Below are positions 7,116 to 14,978 of a stretch of 64,000 nt of DNA, one piece after another. How positions within the stretch are numbered: the first letter of the stretch is position 1; each line of letters opens with the position of its first letter. This stretch comes from an uncultured Dehalococcoidia bacterium (GTDB lineage Bacteria > Chloroflexota > Dehalococcoidia > Lucifugimonadales > GCA-2712585): assembly GCA_958295715.1 (NCBI GenBank), contig OY282371.1, positions 1,001,183 to 1,065,182 on the forward strand, given 5' to 3'. The notes under the pieces were generated by a model. The model worked only from the letters and a program-made list of their open reading frames with translations. It was not told where the DNA came from and made no database searches. The translations under genes and the position numbers were made by a program.

Positions 7116-9938
7116 ATGGCCGACCAGCGAATAACCATTACTATTGACGGCGTTGAGGTGGAGGCGCGGCTGGGCCAGACGGTGTTGGAAGCCGCCACCG
7201 AGGCCGGCATCTACATACCCTATCTGTGCTACCACCCCGGCATGAAGCCCTTCGCCGCTTGCAGGATGTGCGTCGTGGAGGTGGAGAACGGGCGGGGCTG
7301 TCCCGCCGCGTGCACCCTGCCCGTGGCCGATGGGATGGTGGTCAGCAACAACTCCAACCAGGTGCAGAGCCTCCGCCGCAGCGTCATGGAGATGCTGATA
7401 GCTGACCATCCCCACGGCTGCCTCACCTGCCACCGCGTCGACCTGTGCGGCCCCCAAGACCTCTGCCTGCGCCACGTCTCCGTAAACGACCGGTGCGTCA
7501 CCTGCCCCAAGAACGAGCGGTGCGAGCTTAAGGACACCGTCCGTTTCCTGGGCATGAGCCTTGAGTCGCCCTTGGACTACAAGTACAGGGACCTTCCCGT
7601 GGAGACCGGCGACCCCTTCTACGACAGGGACTACAACCTGTGCATAGTTTGCGGCCGCTGCGTCAGGGTCTGTGAGGAGGTGAGGGGGGATAACGCCATC
7701 ACCTTCACCGAGCGGGCCGGTCAAGCCCTCGTGGGGACATCCTTGGGGTCGTCGCTGCTGGAGTCCGGCTGCGAGTTCTGCGGCGCCTGCCTGGACGTCT
7801 GCCCCGTGGGAGCGCTGGTTGAAAGCGACCACAAGTGGGAGAAGGCCCAGCGTTTGGAGCGCACCATCTGCCCCCATTGCCCCGTCGGGTGCCAGCTAAA
7901 CCTTGAGGTGAACGGGTCCGGCAGGCTCATCCGCTCCGTTCCTGAGCTCAACTCCCCCGCCAACATGGGGCAGGCCTGTTTCAAGGGCAAGTTCGGGCTG
8001 AACTTCGTGAACCACAAGGACCGGCTCAAGACCCCCCTCATCCGGCGCGACGGCGTCCTGGAGAAGGCCTCTTGGGACCAGGCCTTGGACTATATCGCCG
8101 AACGCCTCCAGCCCTACAGAGGCCCCTCCTTCGCCATGCTGACCGCCCCCGACAGCGCCAACGAGGAGCACTACCTGGCCCAGAAGTTCGCCAGGGTCGT
8201 CATGGGTTCCAACAACGTCAACCACACCTCCAACACGCAGCCCGCCGCCGTCCTCGCCCTCAAGGACGCGTTGGGACACGCCGCCGCCACTAACCCCATA
8301 TGGCAGTTGAAAGACGCCAACTGCATTCTGGTTCTCAACGCCAACCTTACTGAGGAACACAACGTGGTTGGCGTGCCCATCAAGCAGGCGGTCAACAACG
8401 GGGCCAAGCTCATCGTCATCGACCCCAGGGAGGTGGAGTTGACCCGGTACGCCCACCTGTGGCTGCGGCCCCGGCCGGGAACCGAACTGCTGGTGTTGGG
8501 GGCCATCATCAAGGAGTTGCTGTACCAGGGTTTCGAGCGGAGGGACTGGCTGTACGAGAACTGCGACGGCCTGGAAACCCTCCGCGGCGCCATGACGTCA
8601 TCGGACATCGACGCGGCCGCCGAGGAGTCCGGGGTGTCCCACGACCTCATCCACCAGGCGGCCAGGATGTACGGTCCCACCGAACCCGCCGCCATCCTCT
8701 ACGGGCTGGACAACGTGCCCGAAGAGCTTCACGAGGACTGTGTGCGCGCCCTGGCGACCCTGGCCCTGCTGACGGGCAATCTGGGCAAGCCCTCCGCGGG
8801 AATCTACCCTCTGCGCCCCGGGGCCAACAGCCAGGGGGCCTGGGACGTGGGCTGCGCGCCCAACCTCCTGCCCGGCTACGCCGCCCTCTCCGACGACGAC
8901 GCCCGCCGCTCCCTGGAGGAGGCGTGGGGCTGTCGGATAGCCCGGGAGCCGGGGGCCGGCCTCCAACAGGTCTTTGAAGACGCCCGCTCAGGCCTGGTGA
9001 GGGCCATGTTCCTGGTTGGCGACGCCCCGGACTTGGACAACCGGGATTCCGGCTACGCCTTGGAGTCCCTCAAGTCCCTGGAGTTCCTGGTGGTCCAGGA
9101 CACGTTTCTCGGCCCCGCCGCAGAGCAGGCCCACGTAGTCCTTCCCAGGGCGACCTTCGCCGAGAAGGCCGGCTCCTTCACCAACCTGGAGCGCCGCATC
9201 CAGACCCTCAGACCCGCCATCTCCATGAAGAGGGGCGAGGCCCGCTCCGAGCGGTGGGCCATCAGCCGCCTGGCCCGGAGGATGAACGCCAAGGGCTTCG
9301 ACTTCTCCTCTGCCGCCGCCGTGATGGAGGAGATAGCCCGCGTGACACCCATCTACGGCGGCGTCTCCCTGGAACGCTTGGAGGCCGAGGGCCGCCTGGT
9401 CTTCCGGCCCGACGTTTCCAACCCCCTGCCCACCCAGGTCCTCTACTCCGACAAGGAGTACCGGGGCATCCAGTGGCCCTGTCCCACCGCGGATAGCAAG
9501 GGCGTCGAGGTCCTCTACTCCGAGGGACTCAGGGCGCGGATCCCGGAGGCGGATTTCAAGACGGGCCGCGTGGAGGATGGCGGTTCCCACCCCCTCCTCT
9601 TCGCCCCCGGCCGAGTGCTGCTACAGTCCGATAGAGAGATGACTGTTGAAAAGGGCAAGGCAAACCGCTTGCGTAGAGAAGAGCTTATAGAGCTTAATAG
9701 GGACGACGCCGAGGCCTTTGGCGTTGATGAGGGCGATATGGTGGAGGTGCAGGCCAACGGCGCCGCCTACAGAGGCAGGGCCGTCTTCAGGGACGACATC
9801 CAGCGGGGCGTGGTGGCCTCCACCCTCCTGTTCGGGCAGCTGATGGTGGAGCTTGAGGCGGCTCCGGCTCCCAACCCCATGGCCAGGGTTCCCGGGCTGA
9901 AGGTCACGGGGGCCAGGCTGGTGAAGGCGCCCGGCTAG
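7116..9938 (+). CDS. NuoG/FdhA-like iron-sulfur molybdopterin-fold subunit lacking the Sec/Cys ligand
   Basis: This 940-residue protein has, in order: a plant-type [2Fe-2S] domain (CRMCVVEVENGRGC), a His-Cys cluster (HPHGCLTCHRVDLCG), CVTCPKNERC, two ferredoxin motifs (CIVCGRCVRVC, CEFCGACLDVCP), a CPHCPVGC cluster, and a complete bis-MGD oxidoreductase fold with a C-terminal dinucleotide-binding domain. It aligns best with NAD-linked formate dehydrogenase alpha subunits. However, the segment after N366-N367 reads VNHTSNTQPAAV, so the catalytic Sec/Cys-His pair of FdhA is replaced by about Q375-P376. That argues against formate oxidation and for a structural or electron-relay role like NuoG. 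Start has AAGGAG upstream. It is the third gene of the nuoEFG-like operon. Confidence 0.88.
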   Translation: MADQRITITIDGVEVEARLGQTVLEAATEAGIYIPYLCYHPGMKPFAACRMCVVEVENGRGCPAACTLPVADGMVVSNNSNQVQSLRRSVMEMLIADHPHGCLTCHRVDLCGPQDLCLRHVSVNDRCVTCPKNERCELKDTVRFLGMSLESPLDYKYRDLPVETGDPFYDRDYNLCIVCGRCVRVCEEVRGDNAITFTERAGQALVGTSLGSSLLESGCEFCGACLDVCPVGALVESDHKWEKAQRLERTICPHCPVGCQLNLEVNGSGRLIRSVPELNSPANMGQACFKGKFGLNFVNHKDRLKTPLIRRDGVLEKASWDQALDYIAERLQPYRGPSFAMLTAPDSANEEHYLAQKFARVVMGSNNVNHTSNTQPAAVLALKDALGHAAATNPIWQLKDANCILVLNANLTEEHNVVGVPIKQAVNNGAKLIVIDPREVELTRYAHLWLRPRPGTELLVLGAIIKELLYQGFERRDWLYENCDGLETLRGAMTSSDIDAAAEESGVSHDLIHQAARMYGPTEPAAILYGLDNVPEELHEDCVRALATLALLTGNLGKPSAGIYPLRPGANSQGAWDVGCAPNLLPGYAALSDDDARRSLEEAWGCRIAREPGAGLQQVFEDARSGLVRAMFLVGDAPDLDNRDSGYALESLKSLEFLVVQDTFLGPAAEQAHVVLPRATFAEKAGSFTNLERRIQTLRPAISMKRGEARSERWAISRLARRMNAKGFDFSSAAAVMEEIARVTPIYGGVSLERLEAEGRLVFRPDVSNPLPTQVLYSDKEYRGIQWPCPTADSKGVEVLYSEGLRARIPEADFKTGRVEDGGSHPLLFAPGRVLLQSDREMTVEKGKANRLRREELIELNRDDAEAFGVDEGDMVEVQANGAAYRGRAVFRDDIQRGVVASTLLFGQLMVELEAAPAPNPMARVPGLKVTGARLVKAPG

Positions 9939-9989
9939 GGCCTTCCTCACGCCCTACGCCTCGATATTCAGGAGGGGCCGGAGAGAGAA

Positions 9990-10721
9990 ATGAGACGAAG
10001 ACAGCCCGAATTCCCCAAAGCGGCGCTGGTCGAGCGGCGAGACATCACCCACGACCTCATGGTCATGCGGTTCAAGACCGAGGAGCCTCTCACCTTCAAG
10101 CCGGGCCAGTACTGCACCCTTGGACTCAACGGCATCGAGCGGGCCTACTCCATAGCCTCGGCGCCCCACGAGTCGGAGATAGAGATATTCGTGGAGCTAG
10201 TGCCGGAACCCGAGGGCGCCCTGACGCCCCTCATGTGGAAGATGAAGCTGGGGGACGAGATGTCCATCCGCCCACGCTGCAAGGGGCGGTTCGTTTTGGA
10301 GGAAGCCTACTCCTTCCATCTCATGGTCGCCACCGTCACCGGCGTGGCTCCCTTCGTGAGCATTCTGAGGGACTACTTCCACCGCGGCGTTCACGGACAC
10401 CGCTTTCACGTGCTGGAAGGCGCCAGCTACTATGACGAGTTCGTCTACGACAAGGAGCTGCGGGGGATGCAGAACCAGCGGCCCAGCGTGGTGTCCTTCC
10501 TGCCGACGGTGAGCCGTCCCAAAGACCCGAAGAACAAGGGTTGGATAGGCAGCGTCGGCAGGGTGAACGAGATAGTCGAAGCGTACGCCGAGATGGTGGA
10601 CCTGCGGCCGGAGACCACCCTGGTCTACGCCTGCGGACACCCGGGGATGATTGAGGACGTGAAGGCGCGCATGGCCCCCAAAGGGTTCAAGATATCGGAA
10701 GAGCGGTTCTGGAAGCAGTAG
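9990..10721 (+). CDS. Ferredoxin-NADP reductase-like flavoprotein
   Basis: This 243-residue protein is FNR-fold. The FAD domain has RAYSIASAP (the RxYS motif) and the NAD(P) domain has VTGVAPFVSILRDY, followed by YACGHPGMIEDVKARM and a C-terminal aromatic residue (ERFWKQ). These are features of bacterial Fpr-type ferredoxin/flavodoxin-NADP reductases. It starts 51 bp after the NuoG-like gene on the same strand, with a GGAGAG ribosome site, so it probably belongs to the operon. By context it could link the NAD(H)-active NuoEF unit to NADP(H). No dihydroorotate-type [2Fe-2S] C-terminal motif is visible. Confidence 0.85.
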   Translation: MRRRQPEFPKAALVERRDITHDLMVMRFKTEEPLTFKPGQYCTLGLNGIERAYSIASAPHESEIEIFVELVPEPEGALTPLMWKMKLGDEMSIRPRCKGRFVLEEAYSFHLMVATVTGVAPFVSILRDYFHRGVHGHRFHVLEGASYYDEFVYDKELRGMQNQRPSVVSFLPTVSRPKDPKNKGWIGSVGRVNEIVEAYAEMVDLRPETTLVYACGHPGMIEDVKARMAPKGFKISEERFWKQ

Positions 10722-10734
10722 CTTCAGCGTAACA

Positions 10735-10765
10735 ACGGAGGGAGCCTCGTTGAGACTCCCTCCGT
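10735..10765. terminator. Hairpin between convergent genes (terminator-like)
   Basis: ACGGAGGGAG (10735-10744) is perfectly complementary to CTCCCTCCGT (10756-10765), and the loop can form three more pairs. It sits just after the FNR-like gene and faces the convergent membrane gene. There is no clear T-run on either side, so it may act as a weak or protein-assisted bidirectional terminator. Confidence 0.55.
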
Positions 10766-10819
10766 CCGATGTCCAGGCCGCCGCCGCTCTAGCGAAGCGT
10801 ATACCTGTAGCCGCGCCCG

Positions 10820-11374
10820 CTAGTTGAAGTTAACTCCCAAAACCACCAAGCCGCTCATTACCATAATCATGATGGCCACCACGAGGGTGATCCATCCCGT
10901 TACGTATCTGAGCTTGTTGAAGGGTGGGGCCAGGTGGAAGAACGTGAACAACGACGACACCGCCAGCCCAACGGCCACTATGGCCATGGGCCAGTGCAAC
11001 AGCGCCCCCGCCTGCGCTCCTCCGAGAATCTCGCCGCCGACGAGGAAGTAGACCATGTATAAAATGGAGATTACAGCGATAAAGAGCGAATAAAGCCCTA
11101 GGGTACGCTCATCGAATCCCCACAGGTATACCCCCGCCGCTACGGCGGCGTAGATGGCCCAAAGAGCGACGAAGGCGCCTACAACCGCGCCTGTGTCGGC
11201 CGGCTCCCCAAAGGTGAAGTAACCCGTGCCGCCGAAGGCCACTACGCTTCCCAGCGTCACGGCCACCGCGGCGGAGATTACACCCAAGGTCTTGGCGTTC
11301 CTGTAGAGGTCCAAGAAGTACCAGGACTGGGCCCAAAGCATTGCAGGCAAAACCATCAAGAAAATGACTTCCAT
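10820..11374 (-). CDS. Six-helix membrane protein, AmiS/UreI-like
   Basis: This 184-residue protein is hydrophobic throughout with about six membrane spans. The segments YLWGFDERTLGLYSLFIAV and YVTGWITLVVAI resemble the AmiS/UreI family of urea/short-chain amide channels, where comparable GL(D)GRGLGWFSL and TGWLT motifs occur. This is a resemblance from memory, not an alignment. If right, it would let urea, acetamide or ammonia-related solutes through the inner membrane. That would fit the amidase (35980) and acetamidase (41171) encoded elsewhere in the window. It stands alone, with its own likely promoter and a roughly 100-nt leader. GGAGGT lies just before the ATG. Confidence 0.55.
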   Translation of the reverse strand: MEVIFLMVLPAMLWAQSWYFLDLYRNAKTLGVISAAVAVTLGSVVAFGGTGYFTFGEPADTGAVVGAFVALWAIYAAVAAGVYLWGFDERTLGLYSLFIAVISILYMVYFLVGGEILGGAQAGALLHWPMAIVAVGLAVSSLFTFFHLAPPFNKLRYVTGWITLVVAIMIMVMSGLVVLGVNFN

Positions 11375-11478
11375 ACGTTACCTCCTATAGAATGTCGAGC
11401 CTCTGTAACGATTTCCCACAATCCACGACCGGTTCACGGCGGCGACCTGCAATCGATGCCCCTTTCGGGACGAATAAA

Positions 11479-11508
11479 AGTATATGTTCGCCAATCTGAT
11501 AGAGTCAA
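11479..11508 (-). promoter_or_regulatory. Putative sigma-70 promoter for the AmiS/UreI-like gene
   Basis: On the minus strand TTGACT (11508-11503) and TATACT (11484-11479) are 18 bases apart. The leader to the ATG at 11374 is about 100 nt and contains a small CCC-GAAA-GGG hairpin near 11460-11470. I recognise no known riboswitch in it. Confidence 0.5.
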
Positions 11509-11529
11509 TTGAATCGGATGGAGTTTAAG

Positions 11530-11722
11530 GCCCCTTTCGCCCCCGCCCGGCGCTGAAGCGAGCCCCGGCCCCGGCGCCGAATTCGGCCCCGCCCGGCGCA
11601 GAGGGAACCCCGGCCTCCGCAACGCCCGCCCGGCGCTGAGTTCGGCCCCACCCGGCGCTGAAGCGAAACTTCCCGTCATTCCCGCCCTCCCTTTCCGTCA
11701 TTCCCGCGCAGGCGGGAATCCA
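11530..11722. repeat. GC-rich imperfect repeats plus one REP-like hairpin
   Basis: About four imperfect units share CCCGGCGCTGA or CCCGGCGCAGA followed by GCGA or GTTCGGCCCC (about 11544-11665). They are followed by one REP-like copy with GCAG loop (about 11692-11722). The stretch between the promoter at 11508 and mutS holds no credible gene. Confidence 0.6.
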
Positions 11723-11818
11723 TCTTCATCTCCGCGCCCGGCTCGGAGGCCAAAACCCTTGTTTCCTACCGCGCCGGATTTCGGGTAAAATGCGAGCATC
11801 AACAGGAGGCGTGGCGCC

Positions 11819-14398
11819 TTGACCCCCATTCGACGCCAATACCTCAGAATAAAACAGCGTTACCCCAACGCCATACTCCTGTTCCGCTTGGGCGACTTCT
11901 ACGAGACCTTTGACGATGACGCCAAGATAGCCTCCCAGGAGCTTGACATAGTCCTCACCTCCCGGAGCATGGGCAAAGGCGTGAAGGCGCCCATGGCCGG
12001 CATCCCCGCCCACGCCTTGGAGTCCTACCTGGCCAAGCTAATCAAGAAGGGCCACCGCGTGGCCATCTGCGAGCAGCTAAGCGACCCCGCCGCCTCGCGG
12101 GGCCTGGTTGACCGCAACGTGGTGCGCGTAGTCACCCCGGGCACCGTGGTGGAGCCGTCAATGCTCGACCAGGGGGCCAACAACTACCTGGCGGCCCTCG
12201 CCGTAGACGGCTCCCAAGCGGGACTGGCCTACATTGACATAACCACCGGCGAATACTCCACCGCCCAACTGCCCCTCAGCCACGTGGCCGCGGAGATTAC
12301 CCGCCTGGCCCCCGCCGAGCTCCTGGTCCCCCAAGACCGGGCGGAATGGCCCGACCTGGCCGTTGGCGCCGTGGTCCCCCTGCCGCCCTCAGACTTCGAC
12401 CCCGTGGCGGCCAAGGGCCTGCTGCTGGACCACTTCCAGGCCCTCACCCTGGAGCCTTACGGCTGCGAAAACCTGCCCCTGGCCGTCGGGTGCGCCGGGG
12501 CCATACTCTCCTACGTGGCGGCCAACCAGCCCATCGTCACCGAGCAGATATCCACCCTGCGGACCTACTCCACCGCCTCCTACATGACCCTTGACCCTCA
12601 GAGCAGCAGGAACCTTGAACTGTTTTCGGGGGGAAAGTGGGGCGCGCCGGGCCTCTCCCTCCTCTCCACCCTCGACTTCACCAGGACGTCCATGGGCGCC
12701 CGGCTCCTCACCCGGTGGCTGGGCCAACCCCTGCTCCAACTCGCGGAACTTCAACGGCGCCAGGAGGTCGTAGCCCTGCTTTACGACAACCTCCTCATGC
12801 GGTCTGAGATACGCAAGGCCCTATCCAAAGTGTCCGACCTCGAGCGCATAATGGGCAGGATCCAGCTAAACAGGGCCTCGCCCCGCGACCTTCTCGCCCT
12901 CAAGCAGAGCCTTGACGCCGCGGCGGGGGTATCGGCCCTCTTGGAGGGAGAGGAGCAGTTGGAAGCCCTCGCCGCCCTCAAAACGGGCGTGACCGCCTTT
13001 GGCGAGTTGTCATCCCTGGTGGAGAGGGCCGTTGTGGAGGAACCCTCCGGCGAGCCCGGCGATGGCGGCGTCGTTAAGCGGGGGTTCTCGCCGGACCTGG
13101 ACGACCTCCGCGCGGCGGCCGACGACGCCAAGGGCTTCATCGCCGGCCTTGAGCGCGCCGAGCGGCAGTCCACCGGCATCCGCTCCCTGAAGGTCGGCTA
13201 CAATCGTGTCTTCGGATACTACATTGAGGTCAGGCAGGCCCACCTGGCCCAGGTCCCCGACGCCTACGTCCGGAGGCAGACCCTGGCCAACGGCGAGCGG
13301 TTCATCACCCCCGAGCTTAAGGAGTACGAGTCGCGCATCCTCAACGCCCAGGAGCGCATCCAGACCCTGGAAAGGGACCTCTTCCGGCAGGTGTGCGGCC
13401 AGATAGGCCAACAGTCCCAGCAGGTGGCGTCCCTGGCCCGGACCATCGCGCGCCTAGACGTGCTCGCCTCCTTCGCCGAGGCCGCCTACCGCCACGGCTA
13501 TACGCGGCCCGTCCTGCTTGAAGACGGCCCGCTTGACGTCAAGGGAGGCCGTCACCCCATCGTGGAGCGGGCCCTTCCTCAGGGGGCCTTTGTGCCCAAC
13601 GACCTCCACGTCGCCACCGACTCCTCCCAGCTTCTCCTCATCACCGGCCCCAACATGTCGGGCAAGTCCACCTTCATCCGCCAGGCCGCCCTCATCACCC
13701 TAATGGCGCAAATTGGCAGCTTCGTGCCCGCCGACTCCGCCGTTGTGGGACTGGCCGACCGCATATTCACCCGCGTCGGCCTCCAAGATGACTCCTCCAC
13801 CGGCCAGTCAACCTTTATGGTGGAGATGGTGGAAACCGCCGCTATTCTCAACCAGGCCTCGCCCCGTTCCCTGATAATCCTCGACGAGATAGGAAGGGGA
13901 ACCAGCACCTACGACGGCCTATCCATAGCCCGCGCCGTGGCCGAGCATATCCACAACGACCCCCTGCTGGGCTGCCGGACGCTGTTCGCCACCCACTACC
14001 ACGAGCTCACCCAGTTGGCCGACAGCCTCCCGCGGGTGCGCAACCACACCGTGGCCGTCAGCGAGGAAGGCGGGAAGCTGGTCTTCCTGCATCGCATCGT
14101 GCCCGGCGGGGCCGACAGGAGCTACGGCGTTCACGTGGCCCAGCTTGCCGGGCTGCCCCAAACCGTCGTGCGCCGCGCCTGGGAGATACTGGAAACCCTG
14201 GAGGCGTCATCCCCGTCCGCGCCGGTCAACGGCGAAAGGCGCGGCGACAGCGGTCAAAGGTCTCAGCAGATGCCCCTCTTTTCCCTCAACCGCCCTCTGG
14301 TGGATGACCTGCTGCGGTTGGACGTCTCCAACATGACCCCCCTGGAGGCCATCAATAAGCTGTATGAGCTACAGTCCTTGGCGAAGGAGAGCGGTTAG
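11819..14398 (+). CDS. mutS: DNA mismatch repair protein MutS
   Basis: This 859-residue protein begins LTPIRRQYLRIKQRYP. It has the mismatch-reading domain I motif LLFRLGDFYETFDDDA, where F and E of FYE contact the mismatch. The ATPase has Walker A GPNMSGKSTFIRQ (G at about residue 610) and Walker B LIILDEIGRGTSTYDG, and the C-terminal helix-turn-helix dimer region ends at NMTPLEAINKLYEL. The length is normal for bacterial MutS1. The start is TTG at 11819 with AGGAGG about ten bases upstream. A predicted selenoprotein gene and mutL follow on the same strand. Confidence 0.96.
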   Translation: MTPIRRQYLRIKQRYPNAILLFRLGDFYETFDDDAKIASQELDIVLTSRSMGKGVKAPMAGIPAHALESYLAKLIKKGHRVAICEQLSDPAASRGLVDRNVVRVVTPGTVVEPSMLDQGANNYLAALAVDGSQAGLAYIDITTGEYSTAQLPLSHVAAEITRLAPAELLVPQDRAEWPDLAVGAVVPLPPSDFDPVAAKGLLLDHFQALTLEPYGCENLPLAVGCAGAILSYVAANQPIVTEQISTLRTYSTASYMTLDPQSSRNLELFSGGKWGAPGLSLLSTLDFTRTSMGARLLTRWLGQPLLQLAELQRRQEVVALLYDNLLMRSEIRKALSKVSDLERIMGRIQLNRASPRDLLALKQSLDAAAGVSALLEGEEQLEALAALKTGVTAFGELSSLVERAVVEEPSGEPGDGGVVKRGFSPDLDDLRAAADDAKGFIAGLERAERQSTGIRSLKVGYNRVFGYYIEVRQAHLAQVPDAYVRRQTLANGERFITPELKEYESRILNAQERIQTLERDLFRQVCGQIGQQSQQVASLARTIARLDVLASFAEAAYRHGYTRPVLLEDGPLDVKGGRHPIVERALPQGAFVPNDLHVATDSSQLLLITGPNMSGKSTFIRQAALITLMAQIGSFVPADSAVVGLADRIFTRVGLQDDSSTGQSTFMVEMVETAAILNQASPRSLIILDEIGRGTSTYDGLSIARAVAEHIHNDPLLGCRTLFATHYHELTQLADSLPRVRNHTVAVSEEGGKLVFLHRIVPGGADRSYGVHVAQLAGLPQTVVRRAWEILETLEASSPSAPVNGERRGDSGQRSQQMPLFSLNRPLVDDLLRLDVSNMTPLEAINKLYELQSLAKESG

Positions 14399-14436
14399 AC
14401 GCCGCCCGCCACATCTCAAGCCCGAAAGGAGAAAGC

Positions 14437-14793
14437 ATGACCAAGCGGATAACCCTCTACTGGTGGGCGCGTTGAAGCTCCTGCCGCAAAGCGAGAGAGT
14501 TGCTCTCGCGCGTGGGCGTGGAGTTCGAAGCCCGTGACTTCTTCAAGGAACCCTTCGCTGAGGATGAGCTTGCGGCCATGATGAAGCTGGCCCCGCCGTC
14601 GGAGATCTTCTCATGGAGGAGTCCCAGCCTGAAGTCCATGGACGTCGACAGGGAGAGCCTTATGCCGGAAGACCTGCTCCGCCTCATGCTCCAAGAGCCG
14701 CGGCTCATCCGCCGCCCCATCCTGCGAGTGGGCGACCGGCTCATCGTCGGCGCCAACCTCAAGACCATTGAGGCGGCTTTGCGGGAGGAGTAG
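14437..14793 (+). CDS. ArsC/Spx-like thioredoxin-fold selenoprotein (in-frame UGA read as Sec)
   Basis: The ATG at 14437 has GGAG five bases upstream. The frame runs 12 codons to a TGA at 14473-14475, then on without another stop to TAG at 14791. Reading TGA as selenocysteine (U13) gives 118 residues starting MTKRITLYWWAR-U-SSC-RKA. This matches the ArsC/Spx/YffB redox site (P-S-C-x-x-C-R-K-A), with U exactly where relatives carry the first Cys. Downstream family features are intact: LMLQEPRLIRRPILRVGDRLIVG. A SECIS-like hairpin begins 15 nt (extended) after the UGA. It sits between mutS and mutL. Likely a thiol/selenol oxidoreductase. The alternative, a nonsense mutation or sequencing error, is less likely given the exact position and hairpin. 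Confidence 0.82.
14485..14512 (+). promoter_or_regulatory. bSECIS-like hairpin directing Sec insertion
   Basis: GCGAGAG (14491-14497) pairs perfectly with CTCTCGC (14503-14509) around the five-base loop AGTTG. CGC (14485-14487) and GCG (14510-14512) extend the stem across an AAA bulge. The apical loop starts 22 nt after the UGA at 14473-14475 and has G as its second base. Both agree with the published bacterial SECIS model: a loop roughly 16-37 nt downstream with G among its first two bases. The hairpin lies inside the coding sequence, as bacterial SECIS elements must. Confidence 0.75.
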
Positions 14794-14978
14794 CGGCCGG
14801 CGCGTGCCTCTGCCGTGAGTCTGATAGCTTCCTTGGCGTGAGTCTCGCCCAATGGCCGGTTGCGCTCGTCTATCCTTCCCGGCAAATGGAACAAAGCGCC
14901 CCAAAATGGTACTATCACAGCGACCCGCTTACATCCGACTACACCCAGCCGTGAGAACCTCAGCGTGAGCTCCGCCCC

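Noticed and set aside
7116-9938. Calling the NuoG-like gene a formate dehydrogenase
   Set aside because: The Sec/Cys and His needed for formate oxidation are replaced, although the rest of the fold is present.
11375-11480. Guanidine or other riboswitch upstream of the AmiS-like gene
   Set aside because: I looked for ykkC-type and mini-ykkC motifs and found none convincing.
14437-14475. Treating the TGA after 12 codons as the end of a gene, or the 14500-14793 frame as a complete protein
   Set aside because: The 12-codon peptide begins exactly like an ArsC/Spx protein and the downstream frame completes it. Starting at 14500 would remove the redox site.
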